The notes under the pieces: model-generated | Database searches by the model: none | What the model saw: the letters and a program-made list of their open reading frames with translations, nothing else | Told to the model about the DNA's origin: nothing | Part shown: positions 46,100 to 56,788 of the stretch, in pieces | How the letters are laid out: every line of letters begins with the position of its first letter | How positions within the stretch are numbered: position 1 is the stretch's first letter | Translations under genes and position numbers: made by a program | NCBI GenBank assembly: GCA_002099365.1 | Contig: MSED01000002.1 | Location: 1,674,001 to 1,738,000, forward strand | DNA: 64,000 nucleotides | Source: Phialophora verrucosa | Lineage: Eukaryota > Ascomycota > Eurotiomycetes > Chaetothyriales > Herpotrichiellaceae | Reading direction: 5' to 3'

Positions 46100-46429
46100 A
46101 TGTCCACTGGGGCCCTCTTGACGGTCGGGGCAGAGTCCAAGCTCAGCCTGTACCCAAGCTTCGTCTCGAACGATATTATCCAGAAGCTGGGTCTAACTGC
46201 TGAGGTCCACGCGTTGACCAAAACGGGGACGTCAGTGGTGGTGATCAGCGGCCAGAACTACCAAGTCGTGGGCACCGTACCAATCACTGTTGAGGCATAT
46301 ACTCGCAAGGACATCACCTTCGAGGATCTGTTCTATGTGATCGCAACCAGCGGTGAAAGTATTGGAGGCGAAACGCCGGAGCTAGTGTCGCAATCGAACA
46401 TGTGTGATGGGTTGAGGGTCCTGTTCTGA
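46100..46429 (+). CDS. Possible retropepsin-like fragment
   Basis: A 109-residue frame from ATG 46100. The segment FVSNDIIQKLGLTAEV, then SGQNYQVVGTVPITVEAYTRKDITFEDLFYVI, follows the order of strands seen in fungal retropepsin-like (aspartyl protease) domains, where LGL, a glycine-turn strand and an FYV strand recur. The catalytic DTG/DSG is not visible: the aligned place reads TVGAES. It may be a decayed or partial copy of such a gene or a retroelement remnant. The match is weak and made by eye. Confidence 0.3.
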   Translation: MSTGALLTVGAESKLSLYPSFVSNDIIQKLGLTAEVHALTKTGTSVVVISGQNYQVVGTVPITVEAYTRKDITFEDLFYVIATSGESIGGETPELVSQSNMCDGLRVLF

Positions 46430-46974
46430 AACCGAATACCTTCATCTAGAGGCATGCGCCCAACAGGCTTCACCGGACAGACGCTGGGAAGATATCGAGT
46501 GCATACATGAACCATTCGACGTGGATAGAGTCAACAATGGTAGGAGAAACGGACCCTTGGTGCTCCCGAAACTGCTTTGCTGGCATTATCCCTCGACCGT
46601 TGTCGCATTTTCGCACATAATATGGGTCGGGAGTTGGTGATTTCGGTCGTTCTTATAGTATATAATTAAACTCAAATGTGTCAAAACAGGGGAAGGGACA
46701 GAGCTTCTTGACTCAATGTGGTCACCCTCGCTGCTCAATCGGGTCCTTTAAATAGAACCAACCACTCTTCGGCTGGCATGAACAGCAAATGGCGCTTGGA
46801 CCGGCACGTAAGTGATCTCAAAACAGTCAGCCGTAGGGAAAAAGCAGTTGGTTCACTGGGTGGTGGTCCGGTTCGGCATCCTCACAGAACAATGGAGCTG
46901 ACGAGACGATCCGTGCCTGTGAAGCAGGTGAAATCAAAGGCGACAACATTTGCATTCTTTTCGGTCTGGCGGCA
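46430..46974. other. Intergenic
   Basis: About 545 bases with no recognisable gene or element between a doubtful + strand fragment and the Rdx gene. Confidence 0.45.
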
Positions 46975-47582
46975 TCATCTGCAGTCCTCACAGATTTCGC
47001 CATTCTTCTGCTCAGCTTTGACTTCAGCATCAGGTCTGGATTCAGGTTTGCTGGGCTCTTCTGGGGCGGCTGGCTGAGTACTGCCCTTCCTCAAACTTCG
47101 GTCGATGTGGCCAAGATCTCTGCCGGGCTCAATAATGTTGCGGACGCGGTTCTTCAGCTCTTTCGTCTCGGGAAAGCCGCCATCGACCTTGCGATCCCAT
47201 ATCACCGTGTCTACCACCTTGACAGTTGCGTCCAACGATGGCGGTGCTTCAGCGGTTGGCTGTGCTGTATCGCTGGTGACGTGGGTCATATTGATCGTGA
47301 ATATACCACCAGTCACCGGGATCAGAGCGATCTCACCGATACTGGTACCAAATGTCTGGAGCAATTCTTGAGCGAACTGCAGGTGGTAGTGTCAGTTAGC
47401 AAATACCGCTCAGGGCTAATAGAAGCCTCCGCTTAGCCAAAGTGTAGCTTCGGAACGATGCCGATGTCGCAAAGAGTGATTGCGGCACTCACATAAGCAG
47501 CTCTCAGGTTCCATTTACACTGAGTGCAGAACTCGATGGCGATGCGTGGCACCTTGACTTTGGAAGAGGCCTCGTTTGCCAT
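46975..47582 (-). CDS. Rdx/SelT/SelW-family thioredoxin-like protein
   Basis: Two exons, 47493-47582 and 46975-47376, giving 163 residues. The first exon encodes RIAIEFCTQCKWNLRAAY with the redox motif CTQC (Cys19-Cys22) at the end of the first strand, as in selenoproteins W, T and H; fungi use Cys in place of selenocysteine. The second exon continues FAQELLQTFGTSIGEIALIPVTGGIFTI and TVIWDRKVDGGFPETKELKNRVR, the standard family blocks, then a Lys/Glu/Pro-rich tail ending EICEDCR with a second Cys pair. Members are thioredoxin-fold proteins probably active in redox control; the fungal role is not established. The first exon is easily missed because it is only 90 nt. Confidence 0.9.
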
Positions 47583-48702
47583 ATCTATGGTCGCTGCACA
47601 ATGCAACGCTATCCTCGCTAAGACTTTTCGCTCTTCCGTTCGAAGGCGACACCTGATGCAGGAATCAGGGGCTTGCAGCTTCGATGCAGCGGATTGAGCT
47701 GTGCGCTTGCCTACGGCATGAGTCGAGGAATGTGGTTAACAGACAAGTGAAATGATTCGCTGCGGATGAAGACTCTTCAATGGTGACAGCTTATCGGTCA
47801 GTCGACATGACGGGATGAGAGTTTACTGGGGTACCTCGTACGTAGTATGGTGCTGGTCGAGACCTCAGGACAACGCTCGACTGCTGCCAGGAGAAGAAGT
47901 TCAAGTCGACGCGAGATTCCCTCCGGTGGCCCGTACGAAGTCCCAACAGCTCGGTTCCCCAGCTGCGTGATTAGGGACTCCCCGAAACCAACCACCGCGT
48001 GGGACCTATTCTTACCCAATTGTGAAGGTGCAATCACTTAAGCGAGGGAGAAAAAGGAAGGTCGCTTGCGCGATTATTGGCGATCTCCAGTTGAGTAGGG
48101 GGGCCTATGCACATCATTATTGGGCCCCCGGCGGTGTGCCTGTTCGCTCAGAGCTCGAGAACCCAACGGGAAATTTCCTGCCCCCGAAGCTGGCAGTTGA
48201 TCGCGGGTGATGGCTTTCTGGGAAGCGTGTAGCCCAATCCCGGCAGGGAGTCTACACTGTCGTGATAGAATACGGTAGAAAGGCTTACGGGCTATGCGAT
48301 GAATTGATAGCGGTGGTAGATACTCGTACACTTTCTTGCCGATGAGGACGGAGATGACTGGATACGCGTGATTGGAAATCAATTGATTGTTTTCGTATGC
48401 AATTCAGGTAGCCACCCTTCCCTCACATGAGGAAAACCTTCTCGAAGTCTGACACGATGAAGAATAGCTGGGTCCATAACCAAGTACAAAGCGCAGTGCA
48501 AGGTACATATTAATGACTCGTGCTGCCCCTCCCAGTTGATGGTGACATGAGAACCTGTTGCGATCAAGGATGTGTGAACTCCGACACAATTCTGTGAACG
48601 CCATATGCGCCGCGTGCTTTTGAGAAACTCTGAAATCAAACCCCAGGCTGAGACTCTATTGAGCGCACCATGGTGTCTTGCACAACGCTGGATCCAACTC
48701 GA
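47583..48702. other. Intergenic
   Basis: About 1.1 kb between two minus-strand genes. Contains GTACCTCGTACGTAG (47830-47844) and TACTCGTA (48321-48328). No gene supported. Confidence 0.5.
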
Positions 48703-49036
48703 TTACATGACAGTGCAGCATCCTTCGCTCCCTGCAGATTGTGGGTTGTAAGGATCTTCCTTTCTGTCAACCTGTCCCCAGACTGAGGGCACCATGTAGT
48801 CTCGTGTTTGATTGCAGTAGTTGATCAGGCTGCGCGACAAGGTTAGTAGACAGATCGCGTGTGTGGACTTGTGCGCCATACCTCATAGACGCTTCAGCCA
48901 CTTTAACACGAGGCCGCTCGAGATCTTCTTTGAGGCGGGAGTTGAGTTCTTGGAGCCGTCTAAGTTTAAGATCTGCCATGCTTTGTTTTTTGGATTTGGC
49001 ATCTCCCCCATCCCGCACCGCATATGCAGCTGGCAT
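48703..49036 (-). CDS. gpgA: Heterotrimeric G-protein gamma subunit
   Basis: Two exons, 48882-49036 and 48703-48829, giving 93 residues. The frame reads through KKQSMADLKLRRLQELNSRLKEDLERPRVKVAEASMSLINYC and NQTRDYMVPSVWGQVDRKEDPY, which is the standard filamentous-fungal G-gamma sequence. It ends GCCTVM, a CaaX farnesylation box preceded by a palmitoylatable Cys. The product pairs with the G-beta subunit (SfaD/Gnb-1 type) at the plasma membrane in pheromone, nutrient and development signalling. The start MPAAYAVRDGG gives the usual length. Its first exon overlaps, in another frame on the same strand, the end of the next upstream gene. Confidence 0.93.
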
Positions 49037-49505
49037 GTTGGATTCTTGCACGGGTAGAAGTCGGAACGGTCGAACGCGAAGGTGTGGTAGTCGAGGACGC
49101 AGGTGACTTCGAACTGGTTACGAAGGGCAGGATGCTCGAAGTAGCCGTTGCGAATGGCAGTGCGGTTCTTGAGAGGGAGACGACGGTCGATTCGGCGAAG
49201 GGTTGGGCGTGGGGCTTCTTCGGCTTCGAGCTGCTCTGTGGGTGGCTTCCGGTCAAGGGCGTCGAGCTCTCCGGCCTCGTAGCGATCGAAGCGTTCTTCC
49301 CACTCCTTCTGCAAGTGACGGATGCTGCGTGGGATGTCTCGAACACGCCACGCAACAGAGTACTCGCGAGGGAGGCGGACTTGGGCGGGATGAAGGCCTT
49401 TGAGGATGAGTTCTTTGGTTTCTGTTGGAGTGGGTGCGAATAATTGCAGTTGATTAGCAGGGGGGAACTAGAAACCTAAAGGAAAGGGGCCTTACCAGCG
49501 TCCAT
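48883..49505 (-). CDS. Unrecognised basic protein overlapping the G-gamma gene
   Basis: Two exons, a 10-nt first exon 49496-49505 (ATG GAC GCT G) and 48883-49421, giving 182 residues. The junction uses a good donor (GTAAGG) and a CAACAG acceptor. The sequence ETKELILKGLHPAQVRLPRE, YSVAWRVRDIPRSIRHLQKE and DRRLPLKNRTAIRNGYFEHPAL looks like real, moderately basic protein, perhaps mitochondrial or RNA-binding, but I cannot name it. From about residue 130 the frame runs across the G-gamma first exon (48883-49036), so the true 3' end may differ (another splice, or an early end). It shares a 336-base divergent promoter with eIF3a. Confidence 0.55.
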
Positions 49506-49841
49506 CTTGCTTTGGGTTAAGCGTGAAATTTGAACAATCGATTCGGTGGCGCAGACAAACAGCTGAGTGAAAAGTGCGCAGAAGTGCGGTGGTGCGTTTG
49601 TTTTGGTGCTACAGAGAAGCACAAGCACCAAGCTGCAGTCTTGGTTACTCGGAGAAACCATTCTCCGACACAGACTCCGTGCCAAGATTCACAAAAGCGC
49701 AACTGCCCGTGCGAATGTGTCACACAGCGACTCTCTCCACGCAGGCATCTCAGTCATCTCCGGACAAGACTCTCAGTTCAATCAATCAAAGAGTCTCAAG
49801 AGATATCATTGATTTGATCATCTCTTCCAACCACCGTCAAG
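49506..49841. promoter_or_regulatory. Divergent promoter between eIF3a and the unknown gene
   Basis: 336 bases separate two divergently transcribed ATGs (49505 on the minus strand, 49842 on the plus strand). This compact spacing suggests a shared bidirectional promoter. No TATA box stands out. Confidence 0.5.
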
Positions 49842-52800
49842 ATGCCGCCGCCGTTGCATACCCGGCCTGAGAATGTGCTCAGGGTAAGGCGAAAAACCTC
49901 CTTGATCTCTGGCTGATCGCACCATGACTGACGAGCCTGATAGCGGGCGCAAGAGCTCATTGCCGTCGAACAAACCCAAGCCGCCCTCAATGTCCTCCAC
50001 GAACATGTCACCTCGAAGCGCTCCCGGAACAGCGCCATCTCCGCCCTCGAGCCGGTGATGCTTCTCTTTGTCGAGCTATGCGTCGATCTCAGAAAAGGCA
50101 AATCCGCAAAAGATGGACTGTACCAGTACAAAAACATTGCTCAAAACACCAATGTAGGAACAATAGAGGTATGGATACTATAATCCTCATACAAGAATTC
50201 TTCTGACGCTTCCCCCCCAGTTGGTCCTCAAAAAGTTCATCGAGCTTGCCGAGCAAAAGGTACAGGAAGCCCAGGCCAAGGCTGACCAGGTTCAATCTTC
50301 GCTCGAATCTGCTACTACGTCCACCCAGCTCAATGTGGAAGATCTCGAGGCTACCGAGACCCCTGAAACCATCCTGCTTGCCACCGTTTCCGGAGAACAA
50401 TCCAAAGATCGAACTGATCGAGCCATCGTCACCCCCTGGCTCAAGTTTCTCTGGGAGACCTACCGCACTGTGCTTGAGATCTTGAAGAACAATGCCAGGC
50501 TTGAGGTTATGTACCAAAGCACCGCGCATCAAGCCTTTGATTTCTGTCTCAAGTACACCCGAAAGACCGAGTTCCGCCGTCTGTGCGAGCTTTTGCGCAA
50601 TCACGTCCAGAACGCAGCCAAGTACTCCTCGCAGATGCACGCCATCAACCTCAATGAACCCGACACCTTGCAACGCCATCTCGAAACGCGCTTTCGACAA
50701 TTGAACGTCGCTGATGAACTGGAGCTGTGGCAAGAGGCTTTTCGAAGCGTTGAGGACATCCACATGCTTCTGACCCTATCCAAGCGCCCAGCCAAGAATG
50801 TCATGATGGCCAACTACTACGAGAAGCTCACCAAGATCTTCCTTGTCAGCGACAACTTTCTCTTCCACGCTGCTGCATGGAACAAGTACTACAATCTCCT
50901 CCGGCAATCAGCAAACACTGTGGCAGCTGGGCAGGGAACGAAGCGCGACAACCCTGCCGTCACTGAAGAGTCTTTGACCAAGGCTGCCTCCTTTGTGTTG
51001 CTCTCTGCTCTGGCCATTCCTGTCATCAGCACTTCGCGCTCCCGAGGTGCTTTAGTCGATGTTGATGAAGCTCGGAAGAACAAGAACAACCGCCTGACCA
51101 ACCTTCTTAGCATGCCATTTGCGCCAACCAGAGCTGGACTCTTCAAGGATGCGCTAAGCAAAGGTCTGCTCAGACGTGTCCGACCTGAGATCAGAGATCT
51201 CTACAACATTCTTGAGGTCGACTTCCATCCCTTGTCCATCTGCAAAAAGATCTCGCCTATTCTGGCTCAGATAGGAGATGACCCCGAGATGGAGAAGTAT
51301 GTTCTTCCACTGCAGCAGGTTATTCTCACACGTCTCTTCCAGCAACTCTCACAAGTCTACGAGTCTGTCGAATTGAGCTTCGTTACTCGCCTCGCTCAAT
51401 TCCCCGCTCCATTCGAGGTTACTCCTGCCATGATTGAGAAGTTCATCATGAATGGCTGCAAAAAGGGCGACTTGTCCATCCGATTGGACCATGTTTCCGG
51501 CATCTTGTCCTTTGATCAGGACGTTTTCTCCTCAGCTAAGGCTCTCCACCCTGGTAGTGCAGCAGGATCGGCGGAGAGTGAGGTTGGCTCGGTTCAACGA
51601 CTGCAGAATACCCCTGCCGAGATTGCTCGATCGCAACTTACCAGATTGGCCAAGACGTTACATGTCACCTGCATGTACGTTGACGACTCCTTCAACAAGG
51701 CTCGTCTGGCTGCCAGAGAATCTGCCCTCTCCCGAGCTGCGGAAGGAGCAGAACAGGAGCATGCAGAGACCCTTGAGAGGCGCGCAGTCATCGAGAAGAA
51801 AAAACAAGCGGCTTCGGAGGCATTCCAGAAGAGACAGCGCGAAGAGGAAACTCGACGCCGAATCCGTGCACAACAGCAAGCTGAAGCCGAATCTCAACGT
51901 CTGCGTGACGAAACAAGAGCTCGTGAGCTCAAACGTGTCCAGGACGAACAGGCGCGAATCCGACGCCAGGAAATCGAAAAGCAGCTTGCGGAGCTTCAAA
52001 GCGGCGTTAAGATTGATCTTGGCGATGTCAACATCGATGAACTGGATAGCAACCAGATTCGATTCCTGAAATTATCACAGCTGGAAAAGGACAAGAAAGA
52101 AAAGGACGACAAGATTCGAATCACTGCCAAGCGTCTCGATCACCTGGAGCGTGCCTTCCGCCGTGAGGAGCTCAAATATCAGGAACAGGACTACGAAAAG
52201 CAACGTGCTGAAGATATGAGGATTTACGAACTCAACAAGCAAATCACACTGAAAGAAGCACAAGAGAAGCACAAGGAAGGATTGGCTCTCAAGCATCGTC
52301 TCAGCAGACTCATTAAGCACTACGATTCCTTCAAGGGTCAAATCACAGAGCGTCGTTCTGCCGAGTTTGAAAGACTTCGCAAGAAGGCCGAGCGTGAATT
52401 TGAAGAAGAGAAACGGAAGCGTATCCGAGCATACCAGGAAGAAAAGGCCAGACAGCTTGCTGCACAAGAAGCTGAAGAGCGTCGCCTTCGCGAAGAAGAG
52501 GAGCAGAGACAACAAGAAGAGGAAGAGAGAGCGCGTGTCGAGGAAGAGAAGAGACGGCAACGCGAAGAGCGACTCGCCAGACTCGAAGCTGAACGAAAGG
52601 AGCGTGACGAAGCCGCAAAGAAGCAAATGCAACGCGAAGAAGAAGCTGCGGCCAGAAGAGCAGCGCGCAAAACAGAGCAGGCCGCGCCAGCACCTTTCTC
52701 TCGCCCTGTGCCAAGGGAGCCACCTACCATGGACACCCGTACAGATTCTGAAGAAGGTCCCCGCATGGCTCCTCGAATCCCGCTTGCGGGCAAGGCAGGA

Positions 52801-53223
52801 GGCGGGTGGCGAGAGCGACAAGCTGCAAAGGAAGCTGCGGGTCAAGGAGCGGCTGCTACTGAAGCTCCCGCTGCTCAAGAACCTTCACAGCCAGCTCCAG
52901 TTCGTCGATCAGGCTATGTCCCCCCTCACCTACGCGAAGGAGGTGCCCCTCGATCAGCTGGAGAGGCACCTCCATCTCGTGATCGCGATCTCCCGCTTCG
53001 CGGCGCCTCTTCTTCGCCCGCTAATGGCGGCCCTGCGCCCAGCGGACGGTACGTACCTGCGCATATCAGAGATGGAGGACGCAGTTTGTCACGGGAAGGC
53101 GCCGGGTCGCCAGCCCGAGGTAGCGGTGACGAAGGTGCGCGACCGGAGAGGAAGCCTGCTTTGGGCGGCGGCGGGAGTGGTGGACGGTACGTGCCTCCTA
53201 GCATGCGCAACCGTCAGCAGTAG
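49842..53223 (+). CDS. tif32: Translation initiation factor eIF3 subunit A
   Basis: Three exons, 49842-49883, 49944-50168 and 50221-53223, giving 1089 residues. The opening PPPLHTRPENVLRRAQELIAV and the following helical repeats through LEVDFHPLSICKKISPIL form the PCI-type N-terminal half. Residues about 570-900 are a very long charged coiled coil (repeated EEERRLREEEEQRQQEEEER-type sequence), as in all eIF3a. The C-terminal 130 residues are Pro/Gly/Arg-rich and hold three related motifs: GYVPPHLREGG, RYVPAHIRDGG and RYVPPSMRN. eIF3a is the largest eIF3 subunit; it scaffolds the complex on the 40S ribosome, contacts eIF3b/c and helps mRNA recruitment and scanning. The 42-nt first exon is needed for the canonical N-terminus. 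Confidence 0.96.
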
Positions 53224-53752
53224 AAGACGAACGTGACCTGTGTTCACGAGGTTCTTGGACAGTTTGTACGCTGGCTATCTTGAGGAGAGGCCCGGGGTCT
53301 GTCTGGCGTGTGAGACGTGCTGGGGGTTGTCCTTCTCTGCCTAAAAGTATGGCCTTGTATTTTAGTTTCCGGCGCACCGTGGTGTCTCTTTCTGCGAGGT
53401 GGCCTGGGTAGCTATCTATCTAGGTTAGCTGAGTAGCTGTTGCAGAGGGTCCCCGGGTTCACCAGATTGTGATAGCACATGAATCAGGCCTGGCTAATAG
53501 ATCATTGACACAATACTCTTTGTCGACTACACCAAGCTTAATCATCGCGTCGACGGCGAGTCCCCAATGTTGTTTCTATCGCGCCTTATCCACTGCTCCT
53601 TGCGACGTCCTTGTATATCGTAGAAATCACGCCTCATATGATTCTCAGCATAGCTCGGACGGCGTCATGCACAGCTTTACTCCAGAACGGTGGGCGCTCT
53701 CGAAACATGCATTACCGCCGCGCCGGCCGCTTTGAGCTGGATCGATTCAAAT
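53224..53752. other. Intergenic, convergent 3' regions
   Basis: About 530 bases between the eIF3a stop and the stop of the minus-strand methyltransferase gene. Nothing recognised. Confidence 0.5.
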
Positions 53753-55132
53753 TCATGCCTCCACGGTAACTTCCAACACGACCCGTCCTACGCCAGTATC
53801 CTTTGTCTCGAAGATGACGGTGCTTCTTCCGCCTAGCAGTTCGAGTTCGCGCATGAACTCGTCAACACCGCCGCCGACGCCGAAGTAGACTTTCTTCGCG
53901 GCGACCCACGCCTTGGCAGTGCCAGTCCCAGGACTTGTCGTGGGACGTCGTTGTTGGTGAGTTCGAAGCAAGCTGACGATTGTGCGGGAGAAGCTCCTGA
54001 TCGAGGCAGGAGAGTATATCGTTTCGGAGGCCAAGACGAGGAGGTTGGAGGCTCCGGTGGGCGGTGGTGGTGATGACGTTGCGGACGACGAACGGGGACG
54101 TGAGTTTACGAGATCGACGAAACCGGATCCCCAGGCTCCGGAAATGAAATCCATTGTGACATTTCGGGCGCCTAGATCCTTGACGGTACCAGCGACGAGG
54201 GCCTCGGCTCCTATTTCTTCGAGGTCGACATCTCCCTCGTCTTCACCTGGTTTCGGGGGTGATGACGACGACGATGAAGCATTCCCCACGGCGAAAAAGT
54301 AGTTGAGAAACACATTTGGTGCGGTGGCTAGCCGGAGGACGTCCACGTTATAATCGCACAACGTGACTCTTAGGCTTCCGCGGCCTTGCGACTTGCCATT
54401 CGTCTCTTTCTGACGGAGAAACTCTCCCAGAATTGTTAAGCTGGGAATGGCACTTCCGGCGCCGAGTTCAATGATCTCCCAATCCTGCCCAACGTGCGCA
54501 TCGGTGAAGAGACGACTCATGGGACTGAGGAGCAGAGAAGCAAGGTCAAGGGCGCACTCCCAGGTCTTGAAGCCGCCTTCGTAGATGCCCGAGGAGAGGT
54601 CCCCGTTCTCAAGTCCCGCCAGAAGGGTATCCGCAGAATCTGCTTCCACAGCGAACGGATTTGCTTCGGCCATGAGTTGGGCTCGCATGTCGAAAAGTGA
54701 GCGGCGGTAAATCTTGGTGAAGGTGTCGTCTCTCGGCCGGCCGGCCTTGGAAGGGTCGAGGTCGGAATCATCCTTGGAGCTGCCGTGTGGAGAGATATCG
54801 AGGACGTTGTATGATATTTGAGATGGCAGGGATGCTAGCTGATGGAGTCGTCATAAAGCAGTCAGGAAGAAGAAATGGAGCACGACACACGGAGCAGAAC
54901 GAATAATGACCGGCGGTGGAAGATTGTCGTCCAGATTTACAATGAGGCTACTGCAGAGACTTACTAGTTCTTCTAGAGAGTGTCTTTTTGGTGGGAGGAC
55001 GGGGACACCGAGCTGCTCTCCGTCAGAGATGGTGTGTGTCGACATGCCTTTTGTGAGACCATCTTGTTCCTCGGTCTCGACATCACCATCATCCTCGATA
55101 TCGTCACCGCTGAAGCCGAAGGAGAAGGACAT
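53753..55132 (-). CDS. hpm1: Protein-histidine N-methyltransferase (METTL18/Hpm1 family)
   Basis: Two exons, 54965-55132 and 53753-54838, giving 417 residues. The N-terminus MSFSFGFSGDDIEDD is family-like. The core has SGIYEGGFKTWECALDLASLL and the S-adenosylmethionine-binding strand-loop WEIIELGAGSAIPSL, followed by LRVTLCDYNVDVLRL, NVTMDFISGAWGSG and LVLASETIYSP, the usual class I methyltransferase order. Yeast Hpm1 methylates a histidine of ribosomal protein uL3 (Rpl3) and affects ribosome assembly and translation. The loop after NYFFAVGNA is Ser/Pro/Asp-rich and longer than usual. Intron phase 0, LEEL joined to LASLP. Confidence 0.88.
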
Positions 55133-55739
55133 TGCGTCCTGAGGGATCTGGTAGTATCAGCCTCCAGACAGCAGGAAGGAAAAAGTCATTGTGAAGTCTG
55201 TGATTAGGTAAGGAATGCTCTGATCTTAGAGAGGCTTAGCGTGGTCACGTGGCACCTAACCTGATTTAGTTCCCCTTTGGGCCACTCTTGCAACCAGGCT
55301 GCCGGCTTGCAGGAGGTGCCTCAAGCCCGCCACGAAGCTGCGTCTGTAAGACCATGTCAATTCCGTTCATCACACCTGCTGTTCTCTAGATCTGAAGGTA
55401 TAGTCGTTGCCAGCAGATCAGCCCGCGCTTCAGGCAGTCAGGCCGCTTACACAGTGCTGATGTTTGACATGGGCTGAGGGAGCCATACGCCGAAGGAACC
55501 ACCAGGGTGACGACGCAACGAACCTTGAGGCTGAATTGACAGATCATTAAATCTGTGGGAAGAACTTCTCTCGCAGCGTAGATTCAGCGGTTCGACGATA
55601 TCCAATGACTAATCACGAGGACCCCCGGGTTCAAGCGAACGCCATATCCTAGCCAGGACCGCGTCTCGATTGCTTCATGACCGGCTCGATTGCTTCGAAC
55701 TTGCATCGCTGGATTAGTATTGAATGCTTCCTTCGCATC
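55133..55739. other. Intergenic
   Basis: About 610 bases that should contain the promoter of the methyltransferase gene and the 3' end of the next minus-strand gene. No gene or RNA recognised. Confidence 0.5.
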
Positions 55740-56788
55740 TCAGTTCCATTCCGACTCCCTCTTCTCCAGCCTGACGTCCATCAAAGCGCACGCTAATTTA
55801 CACATGGACTCGGGATCCTCGCCCACTTCGCTCCACAGCGCCTGTACGTCGTTGCCCAGACCGATCTTCTCCGCCGTGTTCAGACTCCGCGGATCAACCC
55901 ACGGCGCCAGACACGGCCACACGTGCTGCGCCGTCGTGAAGAAGATGTCAATCCCCACGTCTCCGAGGCCCTTGATAGTCTTGAGTTCGGCGCGAATCTT
56001 CTTTGGGTCCTGGGATGCTTTCTTTGGGATCGCATTCAGATCACCGTCTGTTCAGGTCAGGTCAGTCCGGCTCGGTTCAATCTGCGTCAAGATTCCCGAC
56101 TCGGAACGTACCGTATTTCTCCTCGATCAGCTCAGCCAGTTCGCCTAGGAACGTCGCAGTTTTTTCTCTGTGCATTCATTCGTGTGATCAGCAAAGGCCA
56201 TGCGAGTCCCAGACTGGATTTAAGATGTAATACTTGGACTTACCTGTAGTGAGTATATCCGCCGTCTGTGAGCACCTCGGTCCTCTCCTGCCATGTGCTC
56301 TTCTTCAAAACGTCCAGCTTGTGATACCCGGCCTTGATGACCAGGCTGGTCGTTTTGGCCGCAATCGCATGTGAGACTCTAGTGGACGACAAGATCGCAT
56401 GCAGCAGCAGGGCTAGCAGCGTGTCGGGTGTTGGTCTGCGCGGTTCCTCCACATCCGTGTCGGCGAGGGGAAGATCGGGATGTTGTTGAATGAGGCTGTC
56501 GACCTTCTTGTTGCTGGGTTTCTTCTGCGTCTGCTGCTTGCGAGGCGTACTCGCATCCTGCTTGGATGTTGCGTCTTTTTTACCATCATTTCCGGGGTCG
56601 TCCTTCTGTTTCTTGGCCACGGCGTTGTCTTCGGACTCGGCTTGTTCTTTCTTGCGTTGTTTCCCTTTCGGCTCGGCGGCTTGTGTCTTTGGCGCTTGTG
56701 CCCGCGATCTCTTCTGTCCGGTCCTGGGTTCCTCTGGGACTACCGAATCGTGACCTCCAGATTTGGCTTTTGCGCGAGTGGTCACCAT
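55740..56788 (-). CDS. HhH-GPD-like (endonuclease III fold) protein with basic N-terminus
   Basis: Three exons, 56244-56788, 56112-56167 and 55740-56047, giving 302 residues; the middle exon is only 56 nt. The first ~100 residues are Lys/Glu/Gln-rich with KKQK- and RKKE-type clusters, likely nuclear-localising and disordered. From about 110 on, the helices TPDTLLALLLHAILSSTRVSHAIAAKTTSLVIKAGYHKL and GGYTHYREKTATFLGELAELI, then a helix-hairpin-helix LKTIKGLGDVGID (222-234) and PWVDPRSLNTAEKIGL, follow the HhH-GPD layout. The Asp at 252 sits where the glycosylase Asp would be, but the hairpin lysine of lyase-type enzymes is not seen and there is no C-terminal 4Fe-4S Cys cluster. A fungal HhH protein of unproven activity. 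Confidence 0.75.
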
